DNA from: an uncultured Oscillospiraceae bacterium
GTDB lineage: Bacteria; Bacillota; Clostridia; Oscillospirales; Oscillospiraceae
Direction: 5' to 3'
Length of the DNA stretch: 64,000 nucleotides
Assembly: GCA_934589225.1 (NCBI GenBank)
Contig: CAKTNS010000001.1
Span: 186,001 to 250,000 of the forward strand
Part shown: piece after piece, positions 1-9,069 of the stretch
Layout of the letters: each line of letters begins with the position of its first letter
How positions within the stretch are numbered: the stretch's first letter is position 1
Translations under genes and position numbers: made by a program
Notes under the pieces: model-generated
What the model was told of the DNA's origin: nothing
Database searches by the model: none
Seen by the model: only the letters and a program-made list of their open reading frames with translations

Positions 1-631
1 CGTCCATATGGGTGCGGATGGTCAGCGCGCCGGTGGGGCAGAATACACGGCACTGGCCGCAGCTGACGCACTGGGTCTGGGACAGCTTTTTATTAAAGGC
101 GGGGGTCACCTCCGCATCGGTGCCGCGGTGGGCAAAGCCCAGAACGCCAACGCCCTGGATCTCCGAGCAGACCCGGACACAGTTGCCGCAGAGGATGCAC
201 TTATTGGGGTCCCGGACAATGGAGGGAGAGCTGTAATCCACAGGCTTCAGCTCCTTGTAGTCCTGGAACCGGACCTCCCGGATGCCCATCTTGTGGGCCA
301 GGTCCTGTAAGACGCACTCGCCGGACTTGACACAGGTGGTGCAGTCCCGGCAGTGGGCAGCCAGCAGCAGCTCCACGATCAGCTTCCGGTGGCGGCGCAG
401 GCGCTCCGTATGGGTATAGATGACCATGCCGTCTCTGGGCTCCTCGGAGCAGGAGGCGAAGCACTGGCCCCGGTCATTCTCCACGGTACACAGACGGCAG
501 GCGCCGAAGGTGCTGAGCTCGGAATGATAGCACAGTGTGGGCATATCAATACCGGCCTTGCGGATAATGGTCAGAACATTTTTTTCATCGGTAAATTCAA
601 CTTTTTTTCCGTTAATCGTAATGGTTCCCAT
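1..631 (-). CDS. hydA: [FeFe] hydrogenase catalytic subunit HydA/HndD, N-terminal part
   Basis: This is the N-terminal third of an NAD(P)-linked [FeFe] hydrogenase subunit; the gene continues past the left edge. About 210 residues are visible. They show a [2Fe-2S] ferredoxin fold (CRLCTV near residue 48), the HCRDCTTC...C ligand set of an NDH-type [4Fe-4S] cluster, and two further cluster motifs, CILCGNCVRVC and CVSCGQCRAVCP. The H-cluster domain that would make or use H2 is outside the window, so the catalytic cysteines cannot be checked. The ATG is preceded by AAGGAGGGG. It is last in the hydC-hydB-hydA operon, 12 bp after hydB. By family knowledge the trimer couples ferredoxin and NADH oxidation to H2 evolution in fermenters. 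Confidence 0.93.
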   Translation of the reverse strand, partial: MGTITINGKKVEFTDEKNVLTIIRKAGIDMPTLCYHSELSTFGACRLCTVENDRGQCFASCSEEPRDGMVIYTHTERLRRHRKLIVELLLAAHCRDCTTCVKSGECVLQDLAHKMGIREVRFQDYKELKPVDYSSPSIVRDPNKCILCGNCVRVCSEIQGVGVLGFAHRGTDAEVTPAFNKKLSQTQCVSCGQCRVFCPTGALTIRTHMD

Positions 632-643
632 GGCTGCCCCTCC

Positions 644-2530
644 TTACGCTTCTACATAGATGGCATCAAAGGCGCAGTTTTCCTTACAGGCGCCGCACTT
701 GATGCAGACGGTGGGATCGATATGATAAGGATTCTTGACCTTGCCGGAGATGGCATTCACAGGACAGTTCCGGGCACACTTGCCACAGCCCTTACAGAAA
801 TCGGGGTTGATGACATATTTGCGCAGAGCGGTACAGACCTTGGCCCGGCACTTCTTATCTACGATGTGCTCAATGTACTCGTCCCGGAAGGTGCTGAGGG
901 TGGAAATAACAGGCAGCGGCGCAGACTTTCCGAGGCCGCACAGCGCCATGGTCTTGACCATGGTGGCCAGTTCTTCCAGCTTGTCCAGGTCTTCCAGTTC
1001 GCCCTGTCCGTTGACGATCTTTTCCAGGATCTCCAGCATCCGCTTGGTGCCCTCCCGGCAGGGAACGCACTTGCCGCAGCTCTCCCGCTGGGTGAAGGAC
1101 ATGAAGAAGCGGGCAACCTCTACCATACAGGTGTGCTCATCCATGACCACCATGCCGCCGGAGCCTACAATGGCGTTGAACTTCTTCACGGAGTCAAAGT
1201 CCAGAGGCTCGTCCAGGTGCTGCTCCGTCAGGCAGCCGCCGGAGGGGCCGCCGATCTGGACGGCCTTAAAGGTGGCGCCGTTTTTCAGGCCGCCGCCGAT
1301 GTCAAAAATGATCTCCCGGAGGGTAGAACCCATGGGCACTTCGATCAGGCCCGTATTCTCAATAGCACCGGTCAGGGAGAAGGTCTTGGTGCCGGGACTT
1401 CCGGCGGTGCCGATGGAGCGGTACCAATCCGCACCCTGGAGAATGATCTTGGGCACGTTGGCATAGGTTTCCACGTTGTTCAGCACCGTAGGACGCTCCC
1501 ACAGTCCCTTTTCAACGGTTCTGGGAGGCTTTACACGGGGCATACCACGATTGCCTTCAATGGAGGCGGTCAGAGCGGAGCCCTCACCGCAGACAAAGGC
1601 ACCGGCACCACGGTTGATATGCAGATGGAAGGAGAAATCAGAGCCCAGGATGTTGTCACCCAGCAGTCCCCGCTCTTCCAGCAGCGCAATGGCGTGGCGC
1701 AGACGGGCAACGGACATGGGATATTCGGCACGGACATAGATATAGCCGTCGGAAGACCGGACCGCATAGCCTGCGATCATCATGCCCTCGATCAGCTTGA
1801 AGGGGTCGCCTTCCATAACGGAGCCGTCCATAAAGGCACCGGGGTCGCCCTCGTCGCCGTTGCAGACCACATAGCGGATGGGGTCCTTCTGCCGGGCCAC
1901 CTGCTTCCACTTCTTGCCGGCGGGGAAGCCGCCGCCGCCACGGCCCCGAAGGCCGGACTTGTCGATTTCTTCAATAACCTGGTCCCGGTCCATCTGGAAC
2001 ATGGCCTTTTCCAGGGCCTTGAAACCGCCGGAGGCCAGGTATTCATCCAGGGACTCGGCATCCAGATTGCCGCAGTTTTCCAGAACGATGCGGGTCTGCT
2101 TGGCGATAAAGGGAATCTCCTCGGGACCGACATACTTCTGTTCACCCTTATGGTACAGCAGCCGCTCGATCACGTCGCCGCCCAGGATGGTCTTTTCATA
2201 GATTTCCTTGCAGTCTTCCGGCTGGACCTTCACGTACTGGACCATCTTGTCGCCCTTCTGGATGCGAACCAGGGGTCCCAGCTCGCAGAAGCCCTGGCAG
2301 CCGGTCTTCTTCACGCCGATGTTGGGCCGGTCGTGGTCATCATGGGGTGCAAAGACCAGATCGATTTCAGGGTCGTCCGCAATCAGTTCTTCCAGCAGCT
2401 TGTGGATCTTATCAGAGCCGGTGGCAATACAACCGGTACCGGAGCAAACCAGTACGCGGCAATCATAGCCGTTCAATTCCGCAACGGCTTTTTCCCTTTC
2501 ATGGGACAGATCTTCAATATTCTGGATCAT
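644..2530 (-). CDS. hydB: Electron-bifurcating hydrogenase subunit HydB (NuoF-like, NADH/FMN site)
   Basis: A 628-residue flavoprotein subunit of the bifurcating hydrogenase. In order it shows an N-terminal thioredoxin-like [2Fe-2S] domain (VCSGTGC and CQGFCELGP), the NuoF core with LRGRGGGGFPAGKKW and CNGDEGDPGAFMD for NADH and FMN binding, CGEGSAL where NuoF usually has CGEETAL, the ESCGKCVPCREG [4Fe-4S] site, and a C-terminal two-cluster ferredoxin domain (CKGCGKCARNC, CIKCGACKENC). This full domain order is that of HydB/HndC rather than complex I NuoF, which lacks the N- and C-terminal additions. Its start codon overlaps the hydC stop by one base (TGATG), indicating translational coupling. 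Confidence 0.96.
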   Translation of the reverse strand: MIQNIEDLSHEREKAVAELNGYDCRVLVCSGTGCIATGSDKIHKLLEELIADDPEIDLVFAPHDDHDRPNIGVKKTGCQGFCELGPLVRIQKGDKMVQYVKVQPEDCKEIYEKTILGGDVIERLLYHKGEQKYVGPEEIPFIAKQTRIVLENCGNLDAESLDEYLASGGFKALEKAMFQMDRDQVIEEIDKSGLRGRGGGGFPAGKKWKQVARQKDPIRYVVCNGDEGDPGAFMDGSVMEGDPFKLIEGMMIAGYAVRSSDGYIYVRAEYPMSVARLRHAIALLEERGLLGDNILGSDFSFHLHINRGAGAFVCGEGSALTASIEGNRGMPRVKPPRTVEKGLWERPTVLNNVETYANVPKIILQGADWYRSIGTAGSPGTKTFSLTGAIENTGLIEVPMGSTLREIIFDIGGGLKNGATFKAVQIGGPSGGCLTEQHLDEPLDFDSVKKFNAIVGSGGMVVMDEHTCMVEVARFFMSFTQRESCGKCVPCREGTKRMLEILEKIVNGQGELEDLDKLEELATMVKTMALCGLGKSAPLPVISTLSTFRDEYIEHIVDKKCRAKVCTALRKYVINPDFCKGCGKCARNCPVNAISGKVKNPYHIDPTVCIKCGACKENCAFDAIYVEA

Positions 2531-3006
2531 CAGCCTTTACCTCTCAATTCCGCAATCAGTGCCAGGGCCTTCTCCGGCGTCATGGCCGGATAGACCTGCT
2601 CGTTGACCATCATGGTAGGTGCCAGACCACAGGCACCCAGGCAGGAAACCGTTTCCACCGTGAACATCATGTCGTCGGTGGTGTGTTTCTTTTTGCTCAG
2701 GCCCAGCTCTTTCCAAAGGGCCTCCAGCACGGGAGTGGAGTGGCGCACATGGCAAGCTGTACCGTCACACACCTTGATGACATATTTACCCTTGGCTTCA
2801 AAAGAAAAGTTTTCGTAGAAAGTTGCAACACTGTAAGCTTTTGTCTCGGTGATACCGATCTGCTTTGCAATGTAGGCGAGGAGCTCACCGGGCAGGTAGC
2901 GATATTCCGCCTGAATATCCTGCATGATGGGGATCAATGCCTTGGCCTCTCTGCCGTAGTGGGCAATGATCTCATCCGTCTTCCGGTAGTAGGATTCATC
3001 CAGCAT
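2530..3006 (-). CDS. hydC: Electron-bifurcating hydrogenase subunit HydC (NuoE-like)
   Basis: A 158-residue NuoE-type subunit that carries one [2Fe-2S] cluster in a thioredoxin fold and passes electrons to the NADH-binding subunit. The four ligands are visible as VCDGTAC and VSCLGAC near residues 85-130. I chose the ATG at 3006 (MLDESYYRKTDE) because AAAGGAGG lies about 8 bases before it; a longer in-frame reading to 3066 would begin inside the promoter. It is first in the operon with hydB and hydA. Length fits the family (about 160 residues). Confidence 0.94.
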   Translation of the reverse strand: MLDESYYRKTDEIIAHYGREAKALIPIMQDIQAEYRYLPGELLAYIAKQIGITETKAYSVATFYENFSFEAKGKYVIKVCDGTACHVRHSTPVLEALWKELGLSKKKHTTDDMMFTVETVSCLGACGLAPTMMVNEQVYPAMTPEKALALIAELRGKG

Positions 3007-3037
3007 ATCATATTCCTCCTTTGATATAGGCAGGCTC

Positions 3038-3066
3038 ATTATAACAAATTTCACGGCTTTTCGCAA
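3038..3066 (-). promoter_or_regulatory. Sigma-A-type promoter of hydCBA
   Basis: On the minus strand TTGCGA (3066-3061) and a perfect TATAAT (3043-3038) are separated by 17 bases. Transcription would begin about 25 bases before the hydC ATG. The rest of 3067-3267 upstream is AT-rich and holds no gene that I can support. Confidence 0.75.
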
Positions 3067-3267
3067 TATGAGCCATGTTCAATTTGTTGAATATGCCTCT
3101 TTTTTATGCAAACTACACATTTTGAGAGCTAAATTTTCTCTCGAAAAATTAGCACTGGCTTACTATAAGACTTTTTCTTGTATAGGATATACAAAAATTT
3201 CCAGCGCAACTGTGCAACATCAACAGTGCGCCGGAATGTTGTTTCCGACTATCAATCATTTGAGTTC

Positions 3268-3294
3268 AAAAAAGCACCGCCGAAGCGGTGCTTT
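3268..3294 (-). terminator. Rho-independent terminator of the cell-wall hydrolase gene
   Basis: A perfect 10-bp stem (AAAGCACCGC / GCGGTGCTTT) with a four-base loop lies a few bases after the stop codon at 3301. On the minus strand it is followed by a run of T. Confidence 0.85.
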
Positions 3295-3300
3295 GAAGGG

Positions 3301-4437
3301 TTATTCATCAAAATAATGCCAGGGGTAGCAGAAGATATGTCCGCCGATTTCGCCCCAGACGCTGTCGGTGGTGCGGACACGGCCATAGAACTGTACCTCC
3401 TTGGGAAGCACATAGGGCCCATACAGGGCGCGGTCAATGGCCTCATACTGGGCCTGGCCGGGCTTTGCGGCGACGATCAGCTTGTGGGGAACGAACTGGC
3501 TCTCGTCATTGATCATGGCCGTAATGGATGTACCAAAATTGCCGGAGGTCAGGCGGTTCAGGACCACCTCCGCAATGGCCTGCTGGCCCTCCTCGCTTTC
3601 GCCCCGGGCTTCCACCCAGACGAGCTTTGCCAGGAGCTTTGTCTCTTCATCCGTCAGCTTCAGTCCGTCATAGCGGGGCTCCACATAAGGCCTAACCGGA
3701 GGCTCATAGATGAAGGGCTCCTCCGGCATTTTCGCCGGGTCAAAAATAAAAGCACCGTCATAACCCCAGCAGATTTCGTCTGTGGTAAAGCCGTTTTCAA
3801 AGCCATCCTTCAGCCGCCAGCTGATCCGATTGGAGGTGGAGGGGTCATAGACCATGATCTTCCCGTCCTGATTAAATCCCTTCAGCATAATAAAGTGCTG
3901 GGCTTTTGTAAACAGGGACCTGCCATTCATCAGCTGAATGACAACCTTGCCTTCCAACAGCGCTTCCTTGACAAAGATATAATTCTCCGCCTCCGTCATC
4001 GGAAGCTGCAGGGCCTTGGCCATGTAGCGAATGCGATCCACATTGTTTTCGGCCTTGGCACCGAACCACCGGGCCAGTTCATCGGGGTAATACTGGTGCC
4101 CTGTCAGGAACGTGGCCACACTGGCCATACAGCATACGCTGCACCCGTTATCTTTGATGGTACCGGAGCCATACATCACATCCCCGTAATCCTCCAGGGT
4201 GTAGTCCGGAAAAAAATGCTCCGGCTGCGGGTTCTCCCGGGGAAGCTCCTCGGGGAGCTCTTCCTCCGGGGGCTCCGTCTGAACGGTCTCTTCCTGAAGG
4301 GTTTCCTCCGAAGTCCCCTGTGTATCCTCCGCCAGTGCCAGGAAGGGGACCGTTTGCAGGAGCAGCAGCAGCGCCAGTAAAAAGGGAAGCAGCTTCGGCA
4401 TCCGGGGTCTGGTATTTACTTTGGGAAAGATGCCCAT
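3301..4437 (-). CDS. Secreted two-domain protein: C39-like peptidase plus SleB-like cell-wall hydrolase
   Basis: A 378-residue exported protein. Residues about 15-40 form a hydrophobic signal peptide ending near ALA-ED. An acidic Glu/Pro-rich linker follows, then a peptidase C39-like (papain-fold) domain with the NGCSVCCMASVATFL helix holding the candidate catalytic Cys. The last about 110 residues match the SleB/CwlJ hydrolase fold (LVWVEARGESEEGQQAIAEVVLNRL), whose first Glu is the expected catalytic acid. The likely role is peptidoglycan remodelling, possibly in spores or daughter-cell separation. The ATG at 4437 has GGAAAG upstream; a TTG at 4449 is an alternative. It is monocistronic, with its own promoter and terminator. 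Confidence 0.85.
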   Translation of the reverse strand: MGIFPKVNTRPRMPKLLPFLLALLLLLQTVPFLALAEDTQGTSEETLQEETVQTEPPEEELPEELPRENPQPEHFFPDYTLEDYGDVMYGSGTIKDNGCSVCCMASVATFLTGHQYYPDELARWFGAKAENNVDRIRYMAKALQLPMTEAENYIFVKEALLEGKVVIQLMNGRSLFTKAQHFIMLKGFNQDGKIMVYDPSTSNRISWRLKDGFENGFTTDEICWGYDGAFIFDPAKMPEEPFIYEPPVRPYVEPRYDGLKLTDEETKLLAKLVWVEARGESEEGQQAIAEVVLNRLTSGNFGTSITAMINDESQFVPHKLIVAAKPGQAQYEAIDRALYGPYVLPKEVQFYGRVRTTDSVWGEIGGHIFCYPWHYFDE

Positions 4438-4492
4438 ATTGCTTTCCAAACTTCCTTTCAGGGCTTCCGTAAGCCCACGCTAAACTGTCAGG

Positions 4493-4521
4493 ATTATACC
4501 ACGGGAACCGTATCATTTCAA
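4493..4521 (-). promoter_or_regulatory. Promoter of the cell-wall hydrolase gene
   Basis: TTGAAA (4521-4516) and TATAAT (4498-4493) are separated by 17 bases on the minus strand, about 50 bases before the start codon. Confidence 0.75.
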
Positions 4522-4582
4522 CCGGAATTATAAAAAATTAAGAATTGGAAAGTTTAAGATTTGCTTTAGAGTCCATGGGTTT

Positions 4583-5713
4583 TTAAATTCTTCTTGCCAG
4601 TTTTTCCGAGTATTCCTGACGGAATTGGGCGAAGGTTCCATTGTCCAGGGCCTCCCGGATACGCTCCATGAGCTTGTTATAAAAATACAAATTATGCATC
4701 ACAGACAAGCGCATAGCCAGCATTTCATCGGCAATAAACAGATGCCGGATATAGGCCTTGGAGTAACGGCGGCATACCGGGCAATCACACTTGGAATCAA
4801 TGGGGCTGTCGTCCAGCTGGTATTTGGCGTTTTTCAGGTTGATGGCCCCCTCCCATGTAAAGAGCCGGGCATGGCGGGCATTCCGGGCGGGCATCACGCA
4901 GTCAAAGAAGTCCACGCCCCGGGCCACCGCCTCAATAATGTTGGTGGGGGTACCCACACCCATGAGATACCGGGTCCGGTCCGCCGGCATAAAGGGTTCT
5001 ACGGCATCGATTATGTCATACATCTCCTGGGCCGTCTCCCCCACTGCCAAGCCGCCGATGGCATAGCCCGGCAGGTCCAGCTCCGCAATGCGCTTCATGT
5101 GCTCCACACGAATATCGGCATAGGTGCCGCCCTGGTTGATGCCCCAGAGCATCTGCTGGGGATTGACGGTATCCGGCAGGCTGTTCAGCCGGGCATTCTC
5201 CGCCTTGCAGCGGACCAGCCAGCGGTAGGTTCTGTCCACGCTTTTCTGGACGTAGTCCCGGGGAGAGGGATTTTCAATGCACTCGTCAAAGGCCATGCAG
5301 ATGTCGCTGCCCAGGTTGGACTGGATCTGCATGCTCTCCTCCGGACCCATGAAAATCTTGTGTCCGTCAATATGGGAGGCAAAATACACGCCCTCCTCCT
5401 TGATCTTCCGCAGAGAGGACAGGCTGAACACCTGGAATCCGCCGGAATCCGTCAGGATGGGGCCGTCCCAGGTCATGAATTTATGCAGGCCACCCATCTG
5501 CCGCACCACCTGATCCGTAGGCCGCAGATGCAGGTGATAGGTATTGCTGAGCTCCACCTGGCAGCCGATATTCTTCAGGTCCGCCGCACTGAGGGCCCCT
5601 TTAATGGCCCCCTGGGTGCCTACATTCATAAATACAGGTGTCTGCACCGTTCCATGGGCGCAGGTAAACACGCCCCGACGGGCTTTTCCTTCGGTTTTTA
5701 ACAACTGAAACAT
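4583..5713 (-). CDS. tgt: Queuine/preQ1 tRNA-guanine transglycosylase
   Basis: A 376-residue Tgt that exchanges guanine 34 of GUN-anticodon tRNAs for preQ1. Family signatures are DSGGFQVFSLSSLRKIKEEGV with the catalytic Asp, the GINQGG and GGLAVGE segments, DRTRYLMGVGTP, and the zinc site CDCPVCRRYSKAYIRHLF (Cys3His). Length is normal. The ATG is preceded by GAGGGAAGCT. It lies 12 bp after queA in the same operon, so transglycosylation and the following queuosine step are co-expressed. The 4522-4582 stretch after it shows no clear terminator. Confidence 0.97.
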   Translation of the reverse strand: MFQLLKTEGKARRGVFTCAHGTVQTPVFMNVGTQGAIKGALSAADLKNIGCQVELSNTYHLHLRPTDQVVRQMGGLHKFMTWDGPILTDSGGFQVFSLSSLRKIKEEGVYFASHIDGHKIFMGPEESMQIQSNLGSDICMAFDECIENPSPRDYVQKSVDRTYRWLVRCKAENARLNSLPDTVNPQQMLWGINQGGTYADIRVEHMKRIAELDLPGYAIGGLAVGETAQEMYDIIDAVEPFMPADRTRYLMGVGTPTNIIEAVARGVDFFDCVMPARNARHARLFTWEGAINLKNAKYQLDDSPIDSKCDCPVCRRYSKAYIRHLFIADEMLAMRLSVMHNLYFYNKLMERIREALDNGTFAQFRQEYSEKLARRI

Positions 5714-5725
5714 AGCTTCCCTCTT

Positions 5726-6760
5726 TTATTCCCAAATATTGCCAATGTACATGGCATCCCCAAAGCTAAAGAACCGATAGCGGTTTTCTACGGCGGTCCG
5801 GTAGGCGTTTAAAACGTGCTCCCGGCCGGCGAAGGCGGAGACCAGCATCACCAGGGTGCTTTCCGGCAAGTGGAAATTGGTGATGAGGGCATCCATGGCT
5901 TTGAAGGTGTAGCCCGGGTAGATGAAAATTTCCGTCCAGCGGGAGGCGGCCTCGAAGGTGCCGTCTTCTCTGACCAGTGATTCCAGGGTCCGGCAGGAGG
6001 TGGTGCCAACGCAGATGATCCGGCCGCCGGAGGCCTTGGTGTCGTTCAGGATTTGGGCAGTCTCCTCATTCATCATGCACAGTTCGCTGTGCATGTGGTG
6101 CTCCATAATGTCATCGGCCTTTACGGGGCGGAAGGTTCCCAGGCCCACATGGAGGGTCACAAAAGCAGTTTTGACTCCCTTTTCCCGAATCTTCTCCAGC
6201 AGCTCCTGGGTAAAGTGCAGGCCCGCAGTAGGGGCGGCGGCGGAGCCTACTTCCCGGGAGTAGACCGTTTGGTAGCGCTCCTGGTCCTGAAGCTCCTCTT
6301 TGATATAGGGAGGCAGGGGCATTTTCCCCAGGCGCTCCAGCACCTCCAGGAAAATACCCTCATAGTGAAATTCCACCACCCGGTTGCCGTCCTCCCGGAC
6401 TTCTTTTACTACTGCCGTCAACTCGCCGTTTCCGAAAATCACTTCGTTACCGGGCTGCATCTTTCTGCCGGGCTTGCACAGGCACTCCCAGCACTTGTTT
6501 CCCAGGTCCCGCAGCAGCAGCACCTCCACCGCGCCGCCGGTGGGGCGGTGGCCCAGGAGTCTGGCGGGCAGCACCCGGGAATCGTTCATCACCAGGCAAT
6601 CTCCGGGGTTTAAATAATCGATAATATCATAAAAATGCTTGTGCTCCACCGCCCCGGTGACCCGGTCCAGGGTCATAAGCCGGGAGGCATCCCGCTTCTG
6701 CAAAGGGGTCTGGGCAATCAGCTCCTCCGGCAGGTCATAATAAAAATCATGGGTCTTCAA
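5726..6760 (-). CDS. queA: S-adenosylmethionine:tRNA ribosyltransferase-isomerase
   Basis: QueA transfers and isomerises the ribosyl moiety of SAM onto preQ1-tRNA to give epoxyqueuosine. The protein begins with the family hallmark KTHDFYYDLPEELIAQ and contains RDASRLM, NDSRVLPARL, GSAAAPTAGLHFT and HVGLGTFRPV. I place the start at the TTG at 6760, with GGAGG 8 bases upstream, giving 344 residues. Longer readings from ATG codons up to 6853 would overlap the promoter at 6791-6819 and add residues the family lacks. It is first of the queA-tgt pair. Confidence 0.95.
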   Translation of the reverse strand: MKTHDFYYDLPEELIAQTPLQKRDASRLMTLDRVTGAVEHKHFYDIIDYLNPGDCLVMNDSRVLPARLLGHRPTGGAVEVLLLRDLGNKCWECLCKPGRKMQPGNEVIFGNGELTAVVKEVREDGNRVVEFHYEGIFLEVLERLGKMPLPPYIKEELQDQERYQTVYSREVGSAAAPTAGLHFTQELLEKIREKGVKTAFVTLHVGLGTFRPVKADDIMEHHMHSELCMMNEETAQILNDTKASGGRIICVGTTSCRTLESLVREDGTFEAASRWTEIFIYPGYTFKAMDALITNFHLPESTLVMLVSAFAGREHVLNAYRTAVENRYRFFSFGDAMYIGNIWE

Positions 6761-6790
6761 TACAGTTTCCTCCGAATCGTAGTTCATTAT

Positions 6791-6819
6791 AGTATAGTGC
6801 ATTTTCCTTCCTTTTGCAA
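6791..6819 (-). promoter_or_regulatory. Promoter of queA-tgt
   Basis: TTGCAA (6819-6814) and TATACT (6796-6791) are separated by 17 bases on the minus strand. It would start transcription about 25 bases before the TTG start of queA, which excludes the upstream in-frame ATGs. Confidence 0.7.
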
Positions 6820-6865
6820 CAGACAAAATGGGCCCGCAACGCATAGACTGCATGGGAGGGATTCT

Positions 6866-7732
6866 ATGACAAAGCCAATTTTTACAGGGGTCTGCACCGC
6901 TCTGGTGACCCCGTTTCTGGAAAACAGGCTCAATACCCCCATGCTCCGGCAGCTGATCCGGCGGCAGGAGCTGGCGGGGACAGATGCCCTGGTGATCTGC
7001 GGCACCACAGGAGAATCCGCGGCTTTAACGGACGCGGAAAAGCTGGAGCTTTTCAGGGTTTCCCGGGAGGCTATCCCAGAGGGGCTTCCCTTTATCGCCG
7101 GGACCGGGTCCAATAACACATCCCATGCCGTTGCCCTGAGTCAGGCCGCCCAGGAGCTGGGGGCGGATGCCCTACTGGTGGTCAGCCCCTACTATAATAA
7201 AGCAACAGAGGATGGGCTGTACCGGCACTATCGACATATTGCCCAGGCCGTTTCCATACCGGTGATCCTTTACAACGTGCCCAGCCGGACGGGGCTGGAC
7301 ATTCCCGTTTCCGTCTACAAAAAGCTGGCGGAGATTCCCAATATTGTGGGGGTGAAGGAAGCCAGCTCGGACATCCGAAAAATTGCCAAAATCCGGCAGC
7401 AATGCCCCCGGGACTTTTCCGTTTGGTGCGGCAATGACGATCTGGCCGTCCCGGCCCTTTCCCTGGGGGCAGCGGGCCTTATTTCCGTGGTTTCCAATGT
7501 GGAGCCGGAGTTGACCCGGGCCATGGTCAAGGCGGCGCTGGACGGAGACTTTGACACCGCCTCGGACCTGCAATGCAGGCTGCTGCCCCTGATGCAGGCC
7601 CTGTTCCGGGAGGTAAACCCGGTGCCGGTGAAGGAAGCACTGAAGCTGATTGGCCTGGACTGCGGCTCCTGCCGCCTGCCCCTGGGAGAGGCCAGCCCGG
7701 AAACAAGGGACGCCTTGGCTTCCCTGCTATAA
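6866..7732 (+). CDS. dapA: 4-hydroxy-tetrahydrodipicolinate synthase
   Basis: A 288-residue DapA that condenses pyruvate with aspartate semialdehyde, the first committed step to diaminopimelate, lysine and dipicolinate. The Schiff-base lysine lies in IVGVKEASSD, the catalytic tyrosine in VILYNVPSRTG, and the substrate loop in CGTTGESAALT. The ATG at 6866 has GGGAGGG 5 bases upstream. It is divergent from queA and is the only plus-strand enzyme gene in this part of the host region. Length is typical. Confidence 0.97.
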   Translation: MTKPIFTGVCTALVTPFLENRLNTPMLRQLIRRQELAGTDALVICGTTGESAALTDAEKLELFRVSREAIPEGLPFIAGTGSNNTSHAVALSQAAQELGADALLVVSPYYNKATEDGLYRHYRHIAQAVSIPVILYNVPSRTGLDIPVSVYKKLAEIPNIVGVKEASSDIRKIAKIRQQCPRDFSVWCGNDDLAVPALSLGAAGLISVVSNVEPELTRAMVKAALDGDFDTASDLQCRLLPLMQALFREVNPVPVKEALKLIGLDCGSCRLPLGEASPETRDALASLL

Positions 7733-7734
7733 AA

Positions 7735-7768
7735 AATCCGCGCCGGATATAATCCTTCCGGCGCGGAA
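7735..7768 (-). terminator. Terminator between convergent dapA and tyrS
   Basis: A perfect 9-bp GC-rich stem (CCGCGCCGG at 7738-7746, CCGGCGCGG at 7758-7766). The minus strand has a T-tract after it, so it best serves tyrS, but it lies between convergent genes and may act on both. Confidence 0.85.
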
Positions 7769-7772
7769 ATTC

Positions 7773-8996
7773 TTACTTGAGGATCGCTTTGTGGAATACC
7801 TTCTTGCCCTTGCGGAGCTTCACGCCCTCCCGGAGCATGTCCCGGGTGATCTCAAACTTGATGTCCGTGACCTTCTCGTCGTTTACGGACACACCGCCGC
7901 CTGCCACGTTTTTCCGGGCATCGCCGTTGGAGGTTGCCAGACCGCAGGCCACCATCAGGCTCAGAAGGCCGATTTTTCCGTCGGTCAGCTGCTCCTCCGT
8001 CAGCTCGGTGGTGGGAAGGTTCGCGTCATTGCCGTCGCCGGAGAACAGGGCCTTGGCGGAGGCCTGGGCCTTCAGGGCCTCCTCCTCGCCGTGAACCAGC
8101 TTGGTCAGCTCAAAGGCCAGGATCTCCTTGGCATCGTTGATTTTGGAATCCTTCCAGCCGTCCATTTCGTCGATCTGCTCCAGGGGCAGGAAGGTCAGCA
8201 TCCGGATGCACTTCATCACGTCGGCATCGTCCACATTCCGCCAGTACTGGTAGAACTCGTAGGGGCTGGTCTTATTGGGGTCCAGCCACACGGCGCCTCT
8301 GGCGGTCTTGCCCATTTTCTTGCCTTCGGAGTTCAGCAGCAGGGTGATGGTCATGGCGTGGGCATCCTTGCCCAGCTTTCTGCGGATCAGCTCCGTGCCG
8401 CCCAGCATATTGCTCCACTGGTCGTTGCCACCGAACTGCATGTTGCAGCCGTAGTGCTGGAACAGGTAGTAGAAGTCGTAGGACTGCATGGGCATGTAGT
8501 TGAATTCCAGGAAGCTCAGGCCCTTTTCCATCCGCTGCTTGAAGCACTCGGCCCGCAGCATATTGTTCACGGAGAAGCATGCACCCACATCCCGGATGAA
8601 GTCAATGTAATTAAGGTTCAGCAGCCAGTCGGCATTGTTCACCATCTGGGCCTTGCCCTCTCCGAACTCGATAAACCGCTCCATCTGCTTTTTGAAGCAG
8701 GCGCAGTTGTGGTCAATGGTCTCCCGGGTCATCATGGAACGCATGTCGGTCCGGCCGGAGGGGTCACCGATCATGGCGGTGCCGCCGCCGATCAGGGCAA
8801 TAGGCTTGTTTCCGGCCATCTGCAGCCGCTTCATGAGGCACAGGGCCATAAAATGGCCGACGTGCAGGGAATCCGCCGTGGGGTCAAAGCCGATATAGAA
8901 CGTTGCCTTACCGTTATCCACCATTTCCCGGATTTCTTCCTCGTTGGTCACCTGGGCGATCAGGCCGCGGGCCACCAGTTCATCGTAAATTTTCAT
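7773..8996 (-). CDS. tyrS: Tyrosyl-tRNA synthetase
   Basis: A 407-residue class I tyrosyl-tRNA synthetase. The HIGH-type motif is DSLHVGHFM, and the KMSKS loop is represented by GKKMGKT. The tyrosine pocket YMPMQSYDFYYLFQ and the segment FGGNDQWSNM are clear. The C-terminal about 60 residues form an S4-like RNA-binding domain (GDARKNVAGGGVSVNDEKV). Two ATGs are possible (9002 and 8996); the second has AGGA at better spacing. Expression is controlled by the upstream tyrosine T-box leader. Confidence 0.96.
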   Translation of the reverse strand: MKIYDELVARGLIAQVTNEEEIREMVDNGKATFYIGFDPTADSLHVGHFMALCLMKRLQMAGNKPIALIGGGTAMIGDPSGRTDMRSMMTRETIDHNCACFKKQMERFIEFGEGKAQMVNNADWLLNLNYIDFIRDVGACFSVNNMLRAECFKQRMEKGLSFLEFNYMPMQSYDFYYLFQHYGCNMQFGGNDQWSNMLGGTELIRRKLGKDAHAMTITLLLNSEGKKMGKTARGAVWLDPNKTSPYEFYQYWRNVDDADVMKCIRMLTFLPLEQIDEMDGWKDSKINDAKEILAFELTKLVHGEEEALKAQASAKALFSGDGNDANLPTTELTEEQLTDGKIGLLSLMVACGLATSNGDARKNVAGGGVSVNDEKVTDIKFEITRDMLREGVKLRKGKKVFHKAILK

Positions 8997-9069
8997 TTTC
9001 ATTTTCCTTTCCCAGGTCCTATCCGGAAACTGTCAAAACGCCAACCGACAGCTTTCGGATTCGGCCTGA

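Noticed and set aside
353..2593. A 746-codon plus-strand open frame opposite hydA/hydB
   Set aside because: It is the mirror of GC-rich hydB on the other strand; the minus-strand protein has all NuoF/HydB motifs, while this frame has no recognisable domain or ribosome site.
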